In this document: positions 57,319-64,000 of the stretch, piece after piece
Numbering within the stretch: position 1 is the stretch's first letter
How the letters are laid out: each line of letters opens with the position of its first letter
DNA from: Zobellella endophytica
Lineage (GTDB): Bacteria; Pseudomonadota; Gammaproteobacteria; Enterobacterales; Aeromonadaceae
Assembly (NCBI RefSeq): GCF_003012775.1
Contig: NZ_PXYG01000004.1
Location: 186,001-250,000, forward strand
Direction of reading: 5' to 3'
DNA: 64,000 nucleotides
Position numbers and translations under genes: made by a program
The notes under the pieces: generated by a model
What the model was told of the DNA's origin: nothing
Database searches by the model: none
What the model saw: the letters and a program-made list of their open reading frames with translations, nothing else

Positions 57319-58500
57319 ATGCTTCATCTTATTGGTCGGAAATCCCCTCTCTTTGCAGAAGATATTAATGAATATGCCGGAATGTTACATGATCTGGTTA
57401 GTGAAAGCAGTTTTCTTGTACTAGGTGGAGCCGGTTCCATAGGGCAGGCCGTGACAAAAGAAATATTCAAACGTCATCCTAAAAAATTGCATGTGGTAGA
57501 TATTAGTGAAAATAATCTTGCTGAACTGGTACGGGACATTCGAAGTGAGTTTGGTTATATTGATGGTGATTTCCAGACGTTTGCGCTCGATATCGGTTCT
57601 ATAGAGTATGATGCTTTTATCGAAGCAGATGGTCGATATGATTATGTCCTGAACTTGTCAGCACTCAAACATGTCCGTAGCGAAAAAGATCCTTATACGC
57701 TGATGCGAATGATTGAAACGAATATCTTTAATACAGATAAAACCATCCAGCAGTCGATTGACAAGGGTTGCAAGAAATATTTCTGTGTCTCAACCGACAA
57801 GGCGGCCAACCCTGTCAATATGATGGGAGCATCAAAGCGTATCATGGAAATGTATCTGATGCGGCGTAGCGAGCACATTCCCATATCCACCGCTCGTTTT
57901 GCCAATGTCGCATTCTCCGACGGATCTTTATTATTCAGCTTTAATCAACGCCTTCAAAAGAACCAGCCTATTGTTGCGCCTAATGACATAAAACGTTATT
58001 TTGTCACACCTCAGGAGTCCGGGGAGTTGTGTCTGATGTCCTGTCTGCTGGGGGAGAATCGTGACATTTTCTTTCCTAAGTTGAGTGAAGCATTACATCT
58101 CATTACCTTTGCAGATATTGCAGTCAAGTATCTGCGTGAGCGTGGCTTAGAGCCTTACCTTTGTCAAAGTGAGGATGAAGCCCGCGAATTGGTCAAAACC
58201 CTTCCCAAACAAGGGCAGTGGCCCTGCCTGTTTACTATCAGTGATACTACGGGTGAAAAAGACTTTGAAGAGTTTTTCACCGAGCATGAAACACTGGATA
58301 TGGATCGTTTTACCAACCTGGGTATTGTCAAGAATCAGCCAATTTTTGATGCTGAAAAAATAGAACGTTTTAGCTCATCCATTAATGAAATGAAAAGTCG
58401 GAAGAAATGGGAGAAAATGGAAATTGTCTCCTTGTTCCACGATATGATTCCGGGGTTCGGGCATAAAGAAACCGGAAAGTACCTTGATGGTAAAATGTGA
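57319..58500 (+). CDS. legB: NDP-sugar 4,6-dehydratase, LegB type
   Basis: The 393-residue extended SDR has the NAD loop VLGGAGSIGQAV, the STDKAANP stretch and a catalytic M-G-A-S-K (Met in place of the usual Tyr). These are features of the UDP-GlcNAc 4,6-dehydratase/CapD group. In legionaminic acid synthesis LegB converts a (G/U)DP-GlcNAc to the 4-keto-6-deoxy sugar with retention. The ATG at 57319 is preferred over a TTG at 57301. The next gene follows after 8 bp. The specific name rests on the operon order. Confidence 0.83.
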   Translation: MLHLIGRKSPLFAEDINEYAGMLHDLVSESSFLVLGGAGSIGQAVTKEIFKRHPKKLHVVDISENNLAELVRDIRSEFGYIDGDFQTFALDIGSIEYDAFIEADGRYDYVLNLSALKHVRSEKDPYTLMRMIETNIFNTDKTIQQSIDKGCKKYFCVSTDKAANPVNMMGASKRIMEMYLMRRSEHIPISTARFANVAFSDGSLLFSFNQRLQKNQPIVAPNDIKRYFVTPQESGELCLMSCLLGENRDIFFPKLSEALHLITFADIAVKYLRERGLEPYLCQSEDEARELVKTLPKQGQWPCLFTISDTTGEKDFEEFFTEHETLDMDRFTNLGIVKNQPIFDAEKIERFSSSINEMKSRKKWEKMEIVSLFHDMIPGFGHKETGKYLDGKM

Positions 58501-58508
58501 GAAACCTG

Positions 58509-59657
58509 ATGAGTCAACAGCTGATCCGATTTATCCGTGATCTTTATCAGACATCGGAATTTATTCCTCTTCATGCACCGACGTTTGTTGGCAATGAAAA
58601 AGCATATGTGACCGACACCATTGATAGTACCTTTGTATCCAGTGTCGGCCGCTATGTGACCGAGTTTGAAACGCACATCGAGGCTTTTACCGGCTCGGCC
58701 AAAGCGGTCGCCACGGTAAATGGGACCGCCGCCTTACATACCGCGTTGTATATGGCAGGCGTTAGGGCGGGTGATCTGGTCATTACCCAGGCGCTGACCT
58801 TTGTTGCAACCTGCAACGCGCTGTATCATATGGGTTCCAGACCGGTTTTTATTGATGTTTCTCGTCAGAGTCTGGGTCTGTGCCCTGTCGCCTTGGCCAA
58901 CTGGCTGGATGAGCACGCCGCGCTGGATAATGATGGTCGTTGCATCCATAAATCGAGCCGGCAGTCAATAAAAGCCGTTGTTCCCATGCATACTTTCGGG
59001 CATCCGAGTGAACTGGATGAGCTGATGGCGGTATGCCGAATGTGGCATTTGGTTCTCGTCGAAGACGCAGCCGAAAGCCTGGGCTCTTTTTACAAAGGGA
59101 AGCATACCGGCACCATTGGCGAGTTCGGCGCTTTGAGCTTCAATGGTAACAAGGTGATCACGACCGGAGGTGGGGGCATGGTCCTGTGTCGCGATCAGAA
59201 AAGCGGCGAACATGCGAAGCATGTCACCACTACGGCCAAGGTGGCGCATCCCTACGCGTTTTATCACGATGAGCCGGGTTTCAATTATCGGCTTCCCAAC
59301 CTGAATGCCGCCCTGGGGTGTGCCCAGATGGAAGTGTTACCACGATTTCTGTCCCAAAAACGGGCGCTGGCAACACATTACGCCGGTTTTTTTGCCGGCT
59401 CCGAGCTGACATTTGTGCAGGAGCCGTCCTACGGGCAATCCAACTACTGGCTTAATGCGATCATTTGTCCCGACACCACTACTCGTGATGTCCTGCTGGA
59501 AGAGACCAACCAGGCCGGGGTGATGACTCGCCCGGTATGGACCCTGATGCATCGTCTGCCGATGTACGCCGACTGTTTGCGTGACGAGCTCAAGGTTTCC
59601 GAGTGGCTTGAAGGGCATCTGCTCAACCTGCCCAGCAGTCCCGTGGTGCTGGAGTGA
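58509..59657 (+). CDS. legC: PLP aminotransferase, LegC family
   Basis: The 382-residue sugar aminotransferase (DegT/DnrJ/EryC1 fold) has EDAAESLGS (Asp186) and SFNGNK with the PLP lysine K215, then TTGGGG. It should aminate the 4-keto sugar made by LegB. An upstream GTG at 58497 overlaps the legB stop; the ATG at 58509 follows GAGAAA. Confidence 0.87.
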   Translation: MSQQLIRFIRDLYQTSEFIPLHAPTFVGNEKAYVTDTIDSTFVSSVGRYVTEFETHIEAFTGSAKAVATVNGTAALHTALYMAGVRAGDLVITQALTFVATCNALYHMGSRPVFIDVSRQSLGLCPVALANWLDEHAALDNDGRCIHKSSRQSIKAVVPMHTFGHPSELDELMAVCRMWHLVLVEDAAESLGSFYKGKHTGTIGEFGALSFNGNKVITTGGGGMVLCRDQKSGEHAKHVTTTAKVAHPYAFYHDEPGFNYRLPNLNAALGCAQMEVLPRFLSQKRALATHYAGFFAGSELTFVQEPSYGQSNYWLNAIICPDTTTRDVLLEETNQAGVMTRPVWTLMHRLPMYADCLRDELKVSEWLEGHLLNLPSSPVVLE

Positions 59658-59662
59658 GGGCC

Positions 59663-60832
59663 GTGGCTAAAAAAATAGCGTTGTTTACCGGCACCAGGGC
59701 TGAATACGGTTTGTTGTATTGGTTGATGAAAGATATACAGCAGGATCCTGATTTCACACTGCAGTTGCTGGTTTCGGGTACCCACCTCTCTCCCGAGTTC
59801 GGCCTGACGTATCGGCAGATAGAGCAGGATGGCTTCCATATTGACGAAAAAATCGAAATTCTGCTTTCATCGGACAGCCCGGTCGGTGTTGCAAAAAGTG
59901 TCGGTTTGGGAGTGCTCGGATTCACCGATGCGCTGGCCCGACTGTCACCGGACATGCTGGTGATTCTCGGGGATCGGTTTGAAGCGCTGGCCGCGGCACA
60001 AACAGCCATGATTTTGCGTATCCCCGTTGTGCATCTGCATGGTGGCGAAATCACCGAAGGTGCTTATGATGACGCCTTTCGCCATGCCATTACCAAGCTC
60101 AGCCACCTCCACTTTACGGCAACGGAATCTTATCGGCAGAGGGTGATACAGCTGGGTGAAGCTCCCGAGCGGGTATTCAATGTCGGCGCCATCGGCCTCG
60201 ACCATCTTAAACGCACTCCTATGATGACGGTGGCCGAACTGGCCGACTCCCTTGCCTTTCCGTTGCAACAGCCATATTTCCTGGTGACCTATCACCCGGT
60301 CACCCTGGCGAATGAACCGGCAACAGCCAGTTTCGGTGCTGTGCTGAATGCCCTGGATTCTTTTCCCGAACATCAGGTGATTCTGACCTATCCGAACGCC
60401 GACGATGGTGGCCGAAAAATTATTCCGTTGCTTGAGGAGTATGCGAAAGCCAATCCGACGCGAGTACTGGCAATTCCTTCCCTTGGTCAGCGCCGTTATC
60501 TCAGCGCGGTCAGTCATGCCTCAGCCGTCATTGGCAATTCCTCGAGTGGCATCATCGAAGTGCCTTCATTTGGCATCCCCACGGTCAATATTGGCCAGCG
60601 GCAGCAGGGTCGAATGGCGGCCAACAGCGTAATTCACTGCCCGCCCCGGGTGGAGGCTATCCGGCTGGCGATGTCTTCCGCCATATCGGGCCGCTACCTC
60701 GAGGCGGAGGAGTCGATCACCAATCCTTACGGTCAAGGGGACGCCGGCTCCCAGATTCTTGCCAGGCTGAAACTGTTTGGTGGTGCAACCATCAAAACTT
60801 TTTACGATATCCAACGTGGAAGTTTGTCATGA
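59663..60832 (+). CDS. legG: NDP-sugar hydrolysing 2-epimerase (LegG/NeuC)
   Basis: The 389-residue protein matches NeuC-type epimerases: FTGTRAEYGLLYWLMK, ILGDRFEALAA, and LHGGEITEGAYDDAFRHAITK. It releases the nucleotide and inverts C-2 to give the free manno-configured sugar used by the synthase. The GTG at 59663, with GGAG eight bases before it, is preferred to the GTG at 59654. It overlaps the next gene as ATGA. Confidence 0.9.
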   Translation: MAKKIALFTGTRAEYGLLYWLMKDIQQDPDFTLQLLVSGTHLSPEFGLTYRQIEQDGFHIDEKIEILLSSDSPVGVAKSVGLGVLGFTDALARLSPDMLVILGDRFEALAAAQTAMILRIPVVHLHGGEITEGAYDDAFRHAITKLSHLHFTATESYRQRVIQLGEAPERVFNVGAIGLDHLKRTPMMTVAELADSLAFPLQQPYFLVTYHPVTLANEPATASFGAVLNALDSFPEHQVILTYPNADDGGRKIIPLLEEYAKANPTRVLAIPSLGQRRYLSAVSHASAVIGNSSSGIIEVPSFGIPTVNIGQRQQGRMAANSVIHCPPRVEAIRLAMSSAISGRYLEAEESITNPYGQGDAGSQILARLKLFGGATIKTFYDIQRGSLS

Positions 60833-61902
60833 CTCGTATTATTGCCGAAGCCGGCGTCAATCATAATGGTGATCCCGCACTGGCTTTCGAACTGGTAAAT
60901 GCGGCGCATCGCGCCGGCGCCGATGTAGTGAAATTTCAGACTTTCAAAGCTAACAAGTTGGTCACGGCAACTGCCCGCCAGGCCGAGTACCAGGTTCAGA
61001 ACACCGGTAAAGAGGAATCACAGCTGGCGATGTTGAGCCGGCTGGAGTTGAGTCATGATATGCATCACCGGCTGGCCGCACATTGCCGGGCGCTGGGGAT
61101 TGAATTCCTGTCAACCGCGTTCGATGAAGACAGTCTGCAGTTTCTGGTGGCAGATCTCGGGCTTAAAACGTTGAAAATCCCTTCGGGCGAGATTACCAAT
61201 GCTCCACTGGTACTGGCCCATGCCCGTACCGGCTGTGATCTGATCGTTTCAACCGGGATGGCCACCCTGGCCGAGGTAGAAGCGGTGTTGGGTGTCATTG
61301 CCTTTGGCCTGACGACGGCCTCGGACGCCCTGCCTGGAGAGGGAGCATTTCAGGCTGCTTACTACTCGGAGGCGGGGCAACAGGCATTGCAAGAAAAAGT
61401 GACACTGTTGCACTGTACAACCGAATATCCGGCTCCGATGGAAGATATCAATCTCAAGGCCATGGATACACTGGCCCGGGCCTTTGGTCTGGCGGCCGGA
61501 TATTCCGATCACAGTGCGGGCATTACGATACCGATAGCGGCCGCGGCGCGCGGAGCCGTGTTGATTGAAAAACATTTTACCCTCGACAGGACAATGGAAG
61601 GGCCGGACCACCTGGCCTCTCTCGAGCCTGCGGAGCTGGCCGCCATGGTGACCGCCATCCGTCAGGTGGACGTCGCATTGGGAGATGGGGTAAAAGGCCC
61701 ACGCCCTTCGGAAATCAAGAACAAGGCCGTGGCCAGAAAAAGTCTGGTGGCCGCTTGCGCCATTCGTGCCGGGGAGCATTTCAGCCGAGACAACCTGGAA
61801 GTGAAACGACCCGGAACCGGGAGCAGCCCCTATCGTTACTGGACACTGCTCGGGCTGCCGGCGCAACGGGACTATGCCGAAGGTGAGGTGATCCTTGACT
61901 GA
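60829..61902 (+). CDS. legI: Nonulosonic acid synthase (LegI/NeuB family)
   Basis: The 357-residue protein condenses a 6-carbon sugar with phosphoenolpyruvate to a nine-carbon sialic-type acid. It has AEAGVNHNGDPALAFELV, KFQTF, LKIPSGEITNAPLV, HCTTEYPAP, GYSDHSAGI and EKHFTLDRTMEGPDH, followed by a C-terminal SAF/antifreeze-like domain. Whether the product is legionaminic or N-acetylneuraminic acid follows from the neighbours: LegB and LegC types favour legionaminic acid. Confidence 0.93.
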   Translation: MTRIIAEAGVNHNGDPALAFELVNAAHRAGADVVKFQTFKANKLVTATARQAEYQVQNTGKEESQLAMLSRLELSHDMHHRLAAHCRALGIEFLSTAFDEDSLQFLVADLGLKTLKIPSGEITNAPLVLAHARTGCDLIVSTGMATLAEVEAVLGVIAFGLTTASDALPGEGAFQAAYYSEAGQQALQEKVTLLHCTTEYPAPMEDINLKAMDTLARAFGLAAGYSDHSAGITIPIAAAARGAVLIEKHFTLDRTMEGPDHLASLEPAELAAMVTAIRQVDVALGDGVKGPRPSEIKNKAVARKSLVAACAIRAGEHFSRDNLEVKRPGTGSSPYRYWTLLGLPAQRDYAEGEVILD

Positions 61903-62539
61903 GCCGCTCATCCTCCTCGGTGGCGGCGGACAGGCTGCGGTGCTGGCCGAAATACTTCGGCAGGCGAATCGTGACATCATTGCCCTGGTGAGCCCGGACT
62001 CGGTCGCTGGTCGACCGGGGCTGTCCGGCATTCCCGTGCTGACCAGGGATGACGAGGTTTTCTTGTATTCGGCCGACCGTATTCGTTTGGTGAACGGCGT
62101 GGGGATGATCCCCGGCAAGATATTGCGCAAAAGGCTCTTTGCGAGTTTTCGGCAGCAGGGCTATCGTTTTGCATCCGTGATTGCCCCATCCGCCATCATC
62201 AGCAGTAGCGTGACTCTGGGAGAGGGCGTGCAGATCATGCCGGGCGCCATCGTGAATGCCGGTGCCGTTATTGGCGATAACACCATCATCAACAGTGGTG
62301 CCGTGGTGGAGCATGATTGCCACATCGGTGCCCATAACCATGTTGCTCCTGGTGCGGTATTGAGTGGTCAGGTGACTACCGGAGACGGCGTGCATATTGG
62401 TACCGGCGCCAGTATCATCCAGGGAGTATCCATTGGGGCCGAAGCCGTCGTTGCCGCCGGAGCCATGCTGAATCGCCACTTACCGGCCGGCCACATCGTT
62501 TATGCTCCCAGGCCCGTCATAAAACCGTTCCAGTATTGA
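61895..62539 (+). CDS. neuD: Sugar O/N-acetyltransferase, NeuD family
   Basis: The 214-residue protein has a Rossmann-like N-terminus (LILLGGGGQAAVLAEILRQ) and C-terminal hexapeptide repeats (VIAPSAIISSSVTLGEGVQIMPGAIVNAGAVIGD). This is the NeuD/PglD architecture. It likely N-acetylates the amino group put on by LegC, or modifies the final sugar. The start is TTG at 61895 with AAGGTGAGG upstream, overlapping legI by 8 bp. Confidence 0.88.
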   Translation: MTEPLILLGGGGQAAVLAEILRQANRDIIALVSPDSVAGRPGLSGIPVLTRDDEVFLYSADRIRLVNGVGMIPGKILRKRLFASFRQQGYRFASVIAPSAIISSSVTLGEGVQIMPGAIVNAGAVIGDNTIINSGAVVEHDCHIGAHNHVAPGAVLSGQVTTGDGVHIGTGASIIQGVSIGAEAVVAAGAMLNRHLPAGHIVYAPRPVIKPFQY

Positions 62540-62551
62540 GGAATAAGCATA

Positions 62552-63604
62552 ATGAAAGACTGGAAAAAGGTGTTGCTCTCACCTGAACATACTATCCGTG
62601 ATGCCTTGACGATTATTAACAGCGAAGCCCTGAGGGTGGCGGTGGTGGTTGATGGCCAGCATCATCTGCTCGGATTGATTACCGATGGCGACATTCGTCG
62701 TGCCCTGTTGAATAATGCCACCCTGGAGAGTTCGGTTGAACAAGTGATGAACCCTAATCCGATTACGGCTGCGGCCGGAACCGGAAAAAAGGAGCTGGTG
62801 GCGCTAATGCAGCGATACAGTATCCTTTCAGTTCCTCTCATTGATCAAGATGGACGCTTGGAAAGTCTGGAAAGCCTGGAAGAGGCGCTAAAGCCATCAA
62901 ATTATAATAATCCTGTTTTTATCATGGCTGGCGGATTTGGGACTCGCTTGAGGCCTCTTACCGACCATTGCCCCAAGCCCATGTTGAAGGTGGGCGAACG
63001 GCCCATTCTTGAAATATTACTGTTGACCTTTATCCGCTCCGGATTTTCCAACTTTTATATTTCTACCCACTATATGCCAGAGCAGATAGAAGCATATTTT
63101 GGTGATGGTGCCCTGTGGGGAGTCAATATCACCTATGTACATGAAGAAGTCCCTCTGGGTACCGGTGGTGCATTGGGACTACTGCCCGAGAACATACCCG
63201 AATTGCCACTGATTATGATTAACGGTGATGTCTTGACAACTGTTGACTTCGAACGATTGTTGGAGTTCCATAACCAGCATGATGCTATTGCTACCATGTG
63301 CGTGCGTGAATATGATTACCAAATACCCTACGGTGTCGTTAGTGGTGATGGCCACAGGATCACGCATATGGAAGAGAAACCGGTGCAACGATTTTTTGTC
63401 AATGCGGGAATTTACGTTGTAGATCCGGAACTATACAGGGCTGTGCCCTCTCAACACCGAATCGATATGCCGAGCCTCTTGGAAAAACAGCTGGAAGATG
63501 GTAAGGATGTGTTGATGTTTCCTATCCATGAATATTGGCTCGACATAGGACGAATGGATGATTTCCATAAAGCACAACTGGACGTTAAAGGATTGTTTCA
63601 ATGA
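62552..63604 (+). CDS. ptmE: CBS-domain sugar-1-phosphate nucleotidyltransferase (PtmE-like)
   Basis: The 350-residue protein has two CBS motifs (residues ~1-115) fused to a nucleotidyltransferase with FIMAGGFGTRLRPLTDHCPKPMLKVG (GxGxRL...PKP) and metal-binding MINGDVLT. In Campylobacter PtmE of this build makes GDP-GlcN that feeds the legionaminic acid route. This gene suggests the pathway here may also use GDP-linked sugars. It overlaps the next gene as ATGA. Confidence 0.85.
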   Translation: MKDWKKVLLSPEHTIRDALTIINSEALRVAVVVDGQHHLLGLITDGDIRRALLNNATLESSVEQVMNPNPITAAAGTGKKELVALMQRYSILSVPLIDQDGRLESLESLEEALKPSNYNNPVFIMAGGFGTRLRPLTDHCPKPMLKVGERPILEILLLTFIRSGFSNFYISTHYMPEQIEAYFGDGALWGVNITYVHEEVPLGTGGALGLLPENIPELPLIMINGDVLTTVDFERLLEFHNQHDAIATMCVREYDYQIPYGVVSGDGHRITHMEEKPVQRFFVNAGIYVVDPELYRAVPSQHRIDMPSLLEKQLEDGKDVLMFPIHEYWLDIGRMDDFHKAQLDVKGLFQ

Positions 63605-64000
63605 AAATTGCAGTTATTCCGGCTCGAGGAGGCAGTAAACGTCTGCCTGGAAAGAATATCAAGTTGTTGGCGGGCAAGCCGCTGATCGTCTGGAGTATAG
63701 AAGCTGCATTGGACAGCGAGCTATTTGAGCATGTTTATGTCAGCACCGATTGTGAGCAGATTGCACAAATAGCCAGGGAGGCTGGAGCCGAGGTGCCTTT
63801 CTTGCGGCCAGAGCATCTGGCAACAGATGTGGCTACCAGTAATGATGTGATCACACACCTGGTTGATTATGTAGAACAGTATACACATGAGATCGTGTCG
63901 GTTGTTGCGTTGCTTCAGCCCACTTCACCATTGAGGCGATCCAGCCATATAAGGGAAGCTTGGCAGACGTTTGTTGAGAAGGAAGTCGATGCGGTAGTGT
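63601..64000 (+). CDS. legF: CMP-nonulosonic acid cytidylyltransferase (LegF/NeuA), 3' end outside window
   Basis: The first 133 residues are visible. They start MKIAVIPARGGSKRLPGKNI, the CTP-binding P-loop of CMP-sialic acid synthetases, followed by VYVSTDCEQIAQIA, a S/T-x-D strand, and LLQPTSPLR. The enzyme would activate the nine-carbon acid with CTP for transfer. The window ends inside the gene. Confidence 0.9.
   Translation, partial: MKIAVIPARGGSKRLPGKNIKLLAGKPLIVWSIEAALDSELFEHVYVSTDCEQIAQIAREAGAEVPFLRPEHLATDVATSNDVITHLVDYVEQYTHEIVSVVALLQPTSPLRRSSHIREAWQTFVEKEVDAVV

Overview
The window is a stretch of gammaproteobacterial chromosome. It has high GC except for three AT-rich patches. The order yicC | rph-pyrE ... 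slmA-dut-coaBC | radC-rpmB-rpmG-mutM | coaD-waa, together with gmk-rpoZ-spoT, is the conserved backbone of Enterobacterales, Aeromonadales and Vibrionales. High GC, choline-sulfate use, TRAP transport and a pldB-yigL pair fit a marine or brackish Aeromonadales such as Oceanimonas, Zobellella or Oceanisphaera. That placement is an inference from gene content; no 16S gene is present. No tRNA, rRNA or CRISPR array was found.

Bases 1-6620 look like one end of a Tn7/Tn5053-type (TniQ-dependent) element. It carries a 5'-truncated OLD-like TOPRIM gene, the restriction subunit of a type I restriction-modification system (hsdR), a YgjP-type metallopeptidase, a TniQ-like protein and a small Xre regulator. 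It ends in two near-identical 22-bp repeats and a TGT...ACA terminus. The hsdM and hsdS genes and the transposase genes must lie left of the window. GC content switches sharply inside the element: the TOPRIM and tniQ genes are AT-rich, hsdR and ygjP are not.

Bases 6621-13160 form a choline-O-sulfate module: a LysR regulator divergent from choline sulfatase, a SulP sulfate-type transporter and a BCCT choline transporter. Two matching T-N11-A sites lie in the divergent promoter. Bases 13287-18043 hold yqhA and a two-gene ion operon (Ca-type P-ATPase and CNNM/CorC-like protein).

Bases 18055-27705 look like a complete 2-ketogluconate catabolic locus. KguK-, KguD- and KguE-like genes plus edd and eda form one operon. 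A PtxS-like LacI regulator and a TRAP transporter (dctPQM) are read the other way. Two palindromic ACCGGT-centred operators, one before each operon, closely resemble the known PtxS site. The proposed flow is 2-ketogluconate to 2-keto-6-phosphogluconate to 6-phosphogluconate to KDPG to pyruvate plus glyceraldehyde-3-phosphate.

Bases 27708-37009 hold housekeeping and recycling genes: an aldo-keto reductase, murQ-anmK with a tiny lipoprotein, an EVE protein, yigL, pldB, spoT, rpoZ and gmk. Bases 37278-41613 are accessory: a chemoreceptor, a stand-alone cytochrome P450 preceded by two 28-bp direct repeats, and a sugar transferase. Bases 42073-50558 are the conserved yicC-to-coaD backbone.

Bases 50637-56571 are the lipopolysaccharide inner-core locus (three GT9 heptosyltransferases, a GT2 transferase, Kdo kinase, waaA). 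From 56720 to the right edge is a lower-GC surface-sugar locus. Its order legB-legC-legG-legI-neuD-ptmE-legF (the last gene cut by the window end) indicates synthesis of CMP-legionaminic acid or a close nonulosonic acid.
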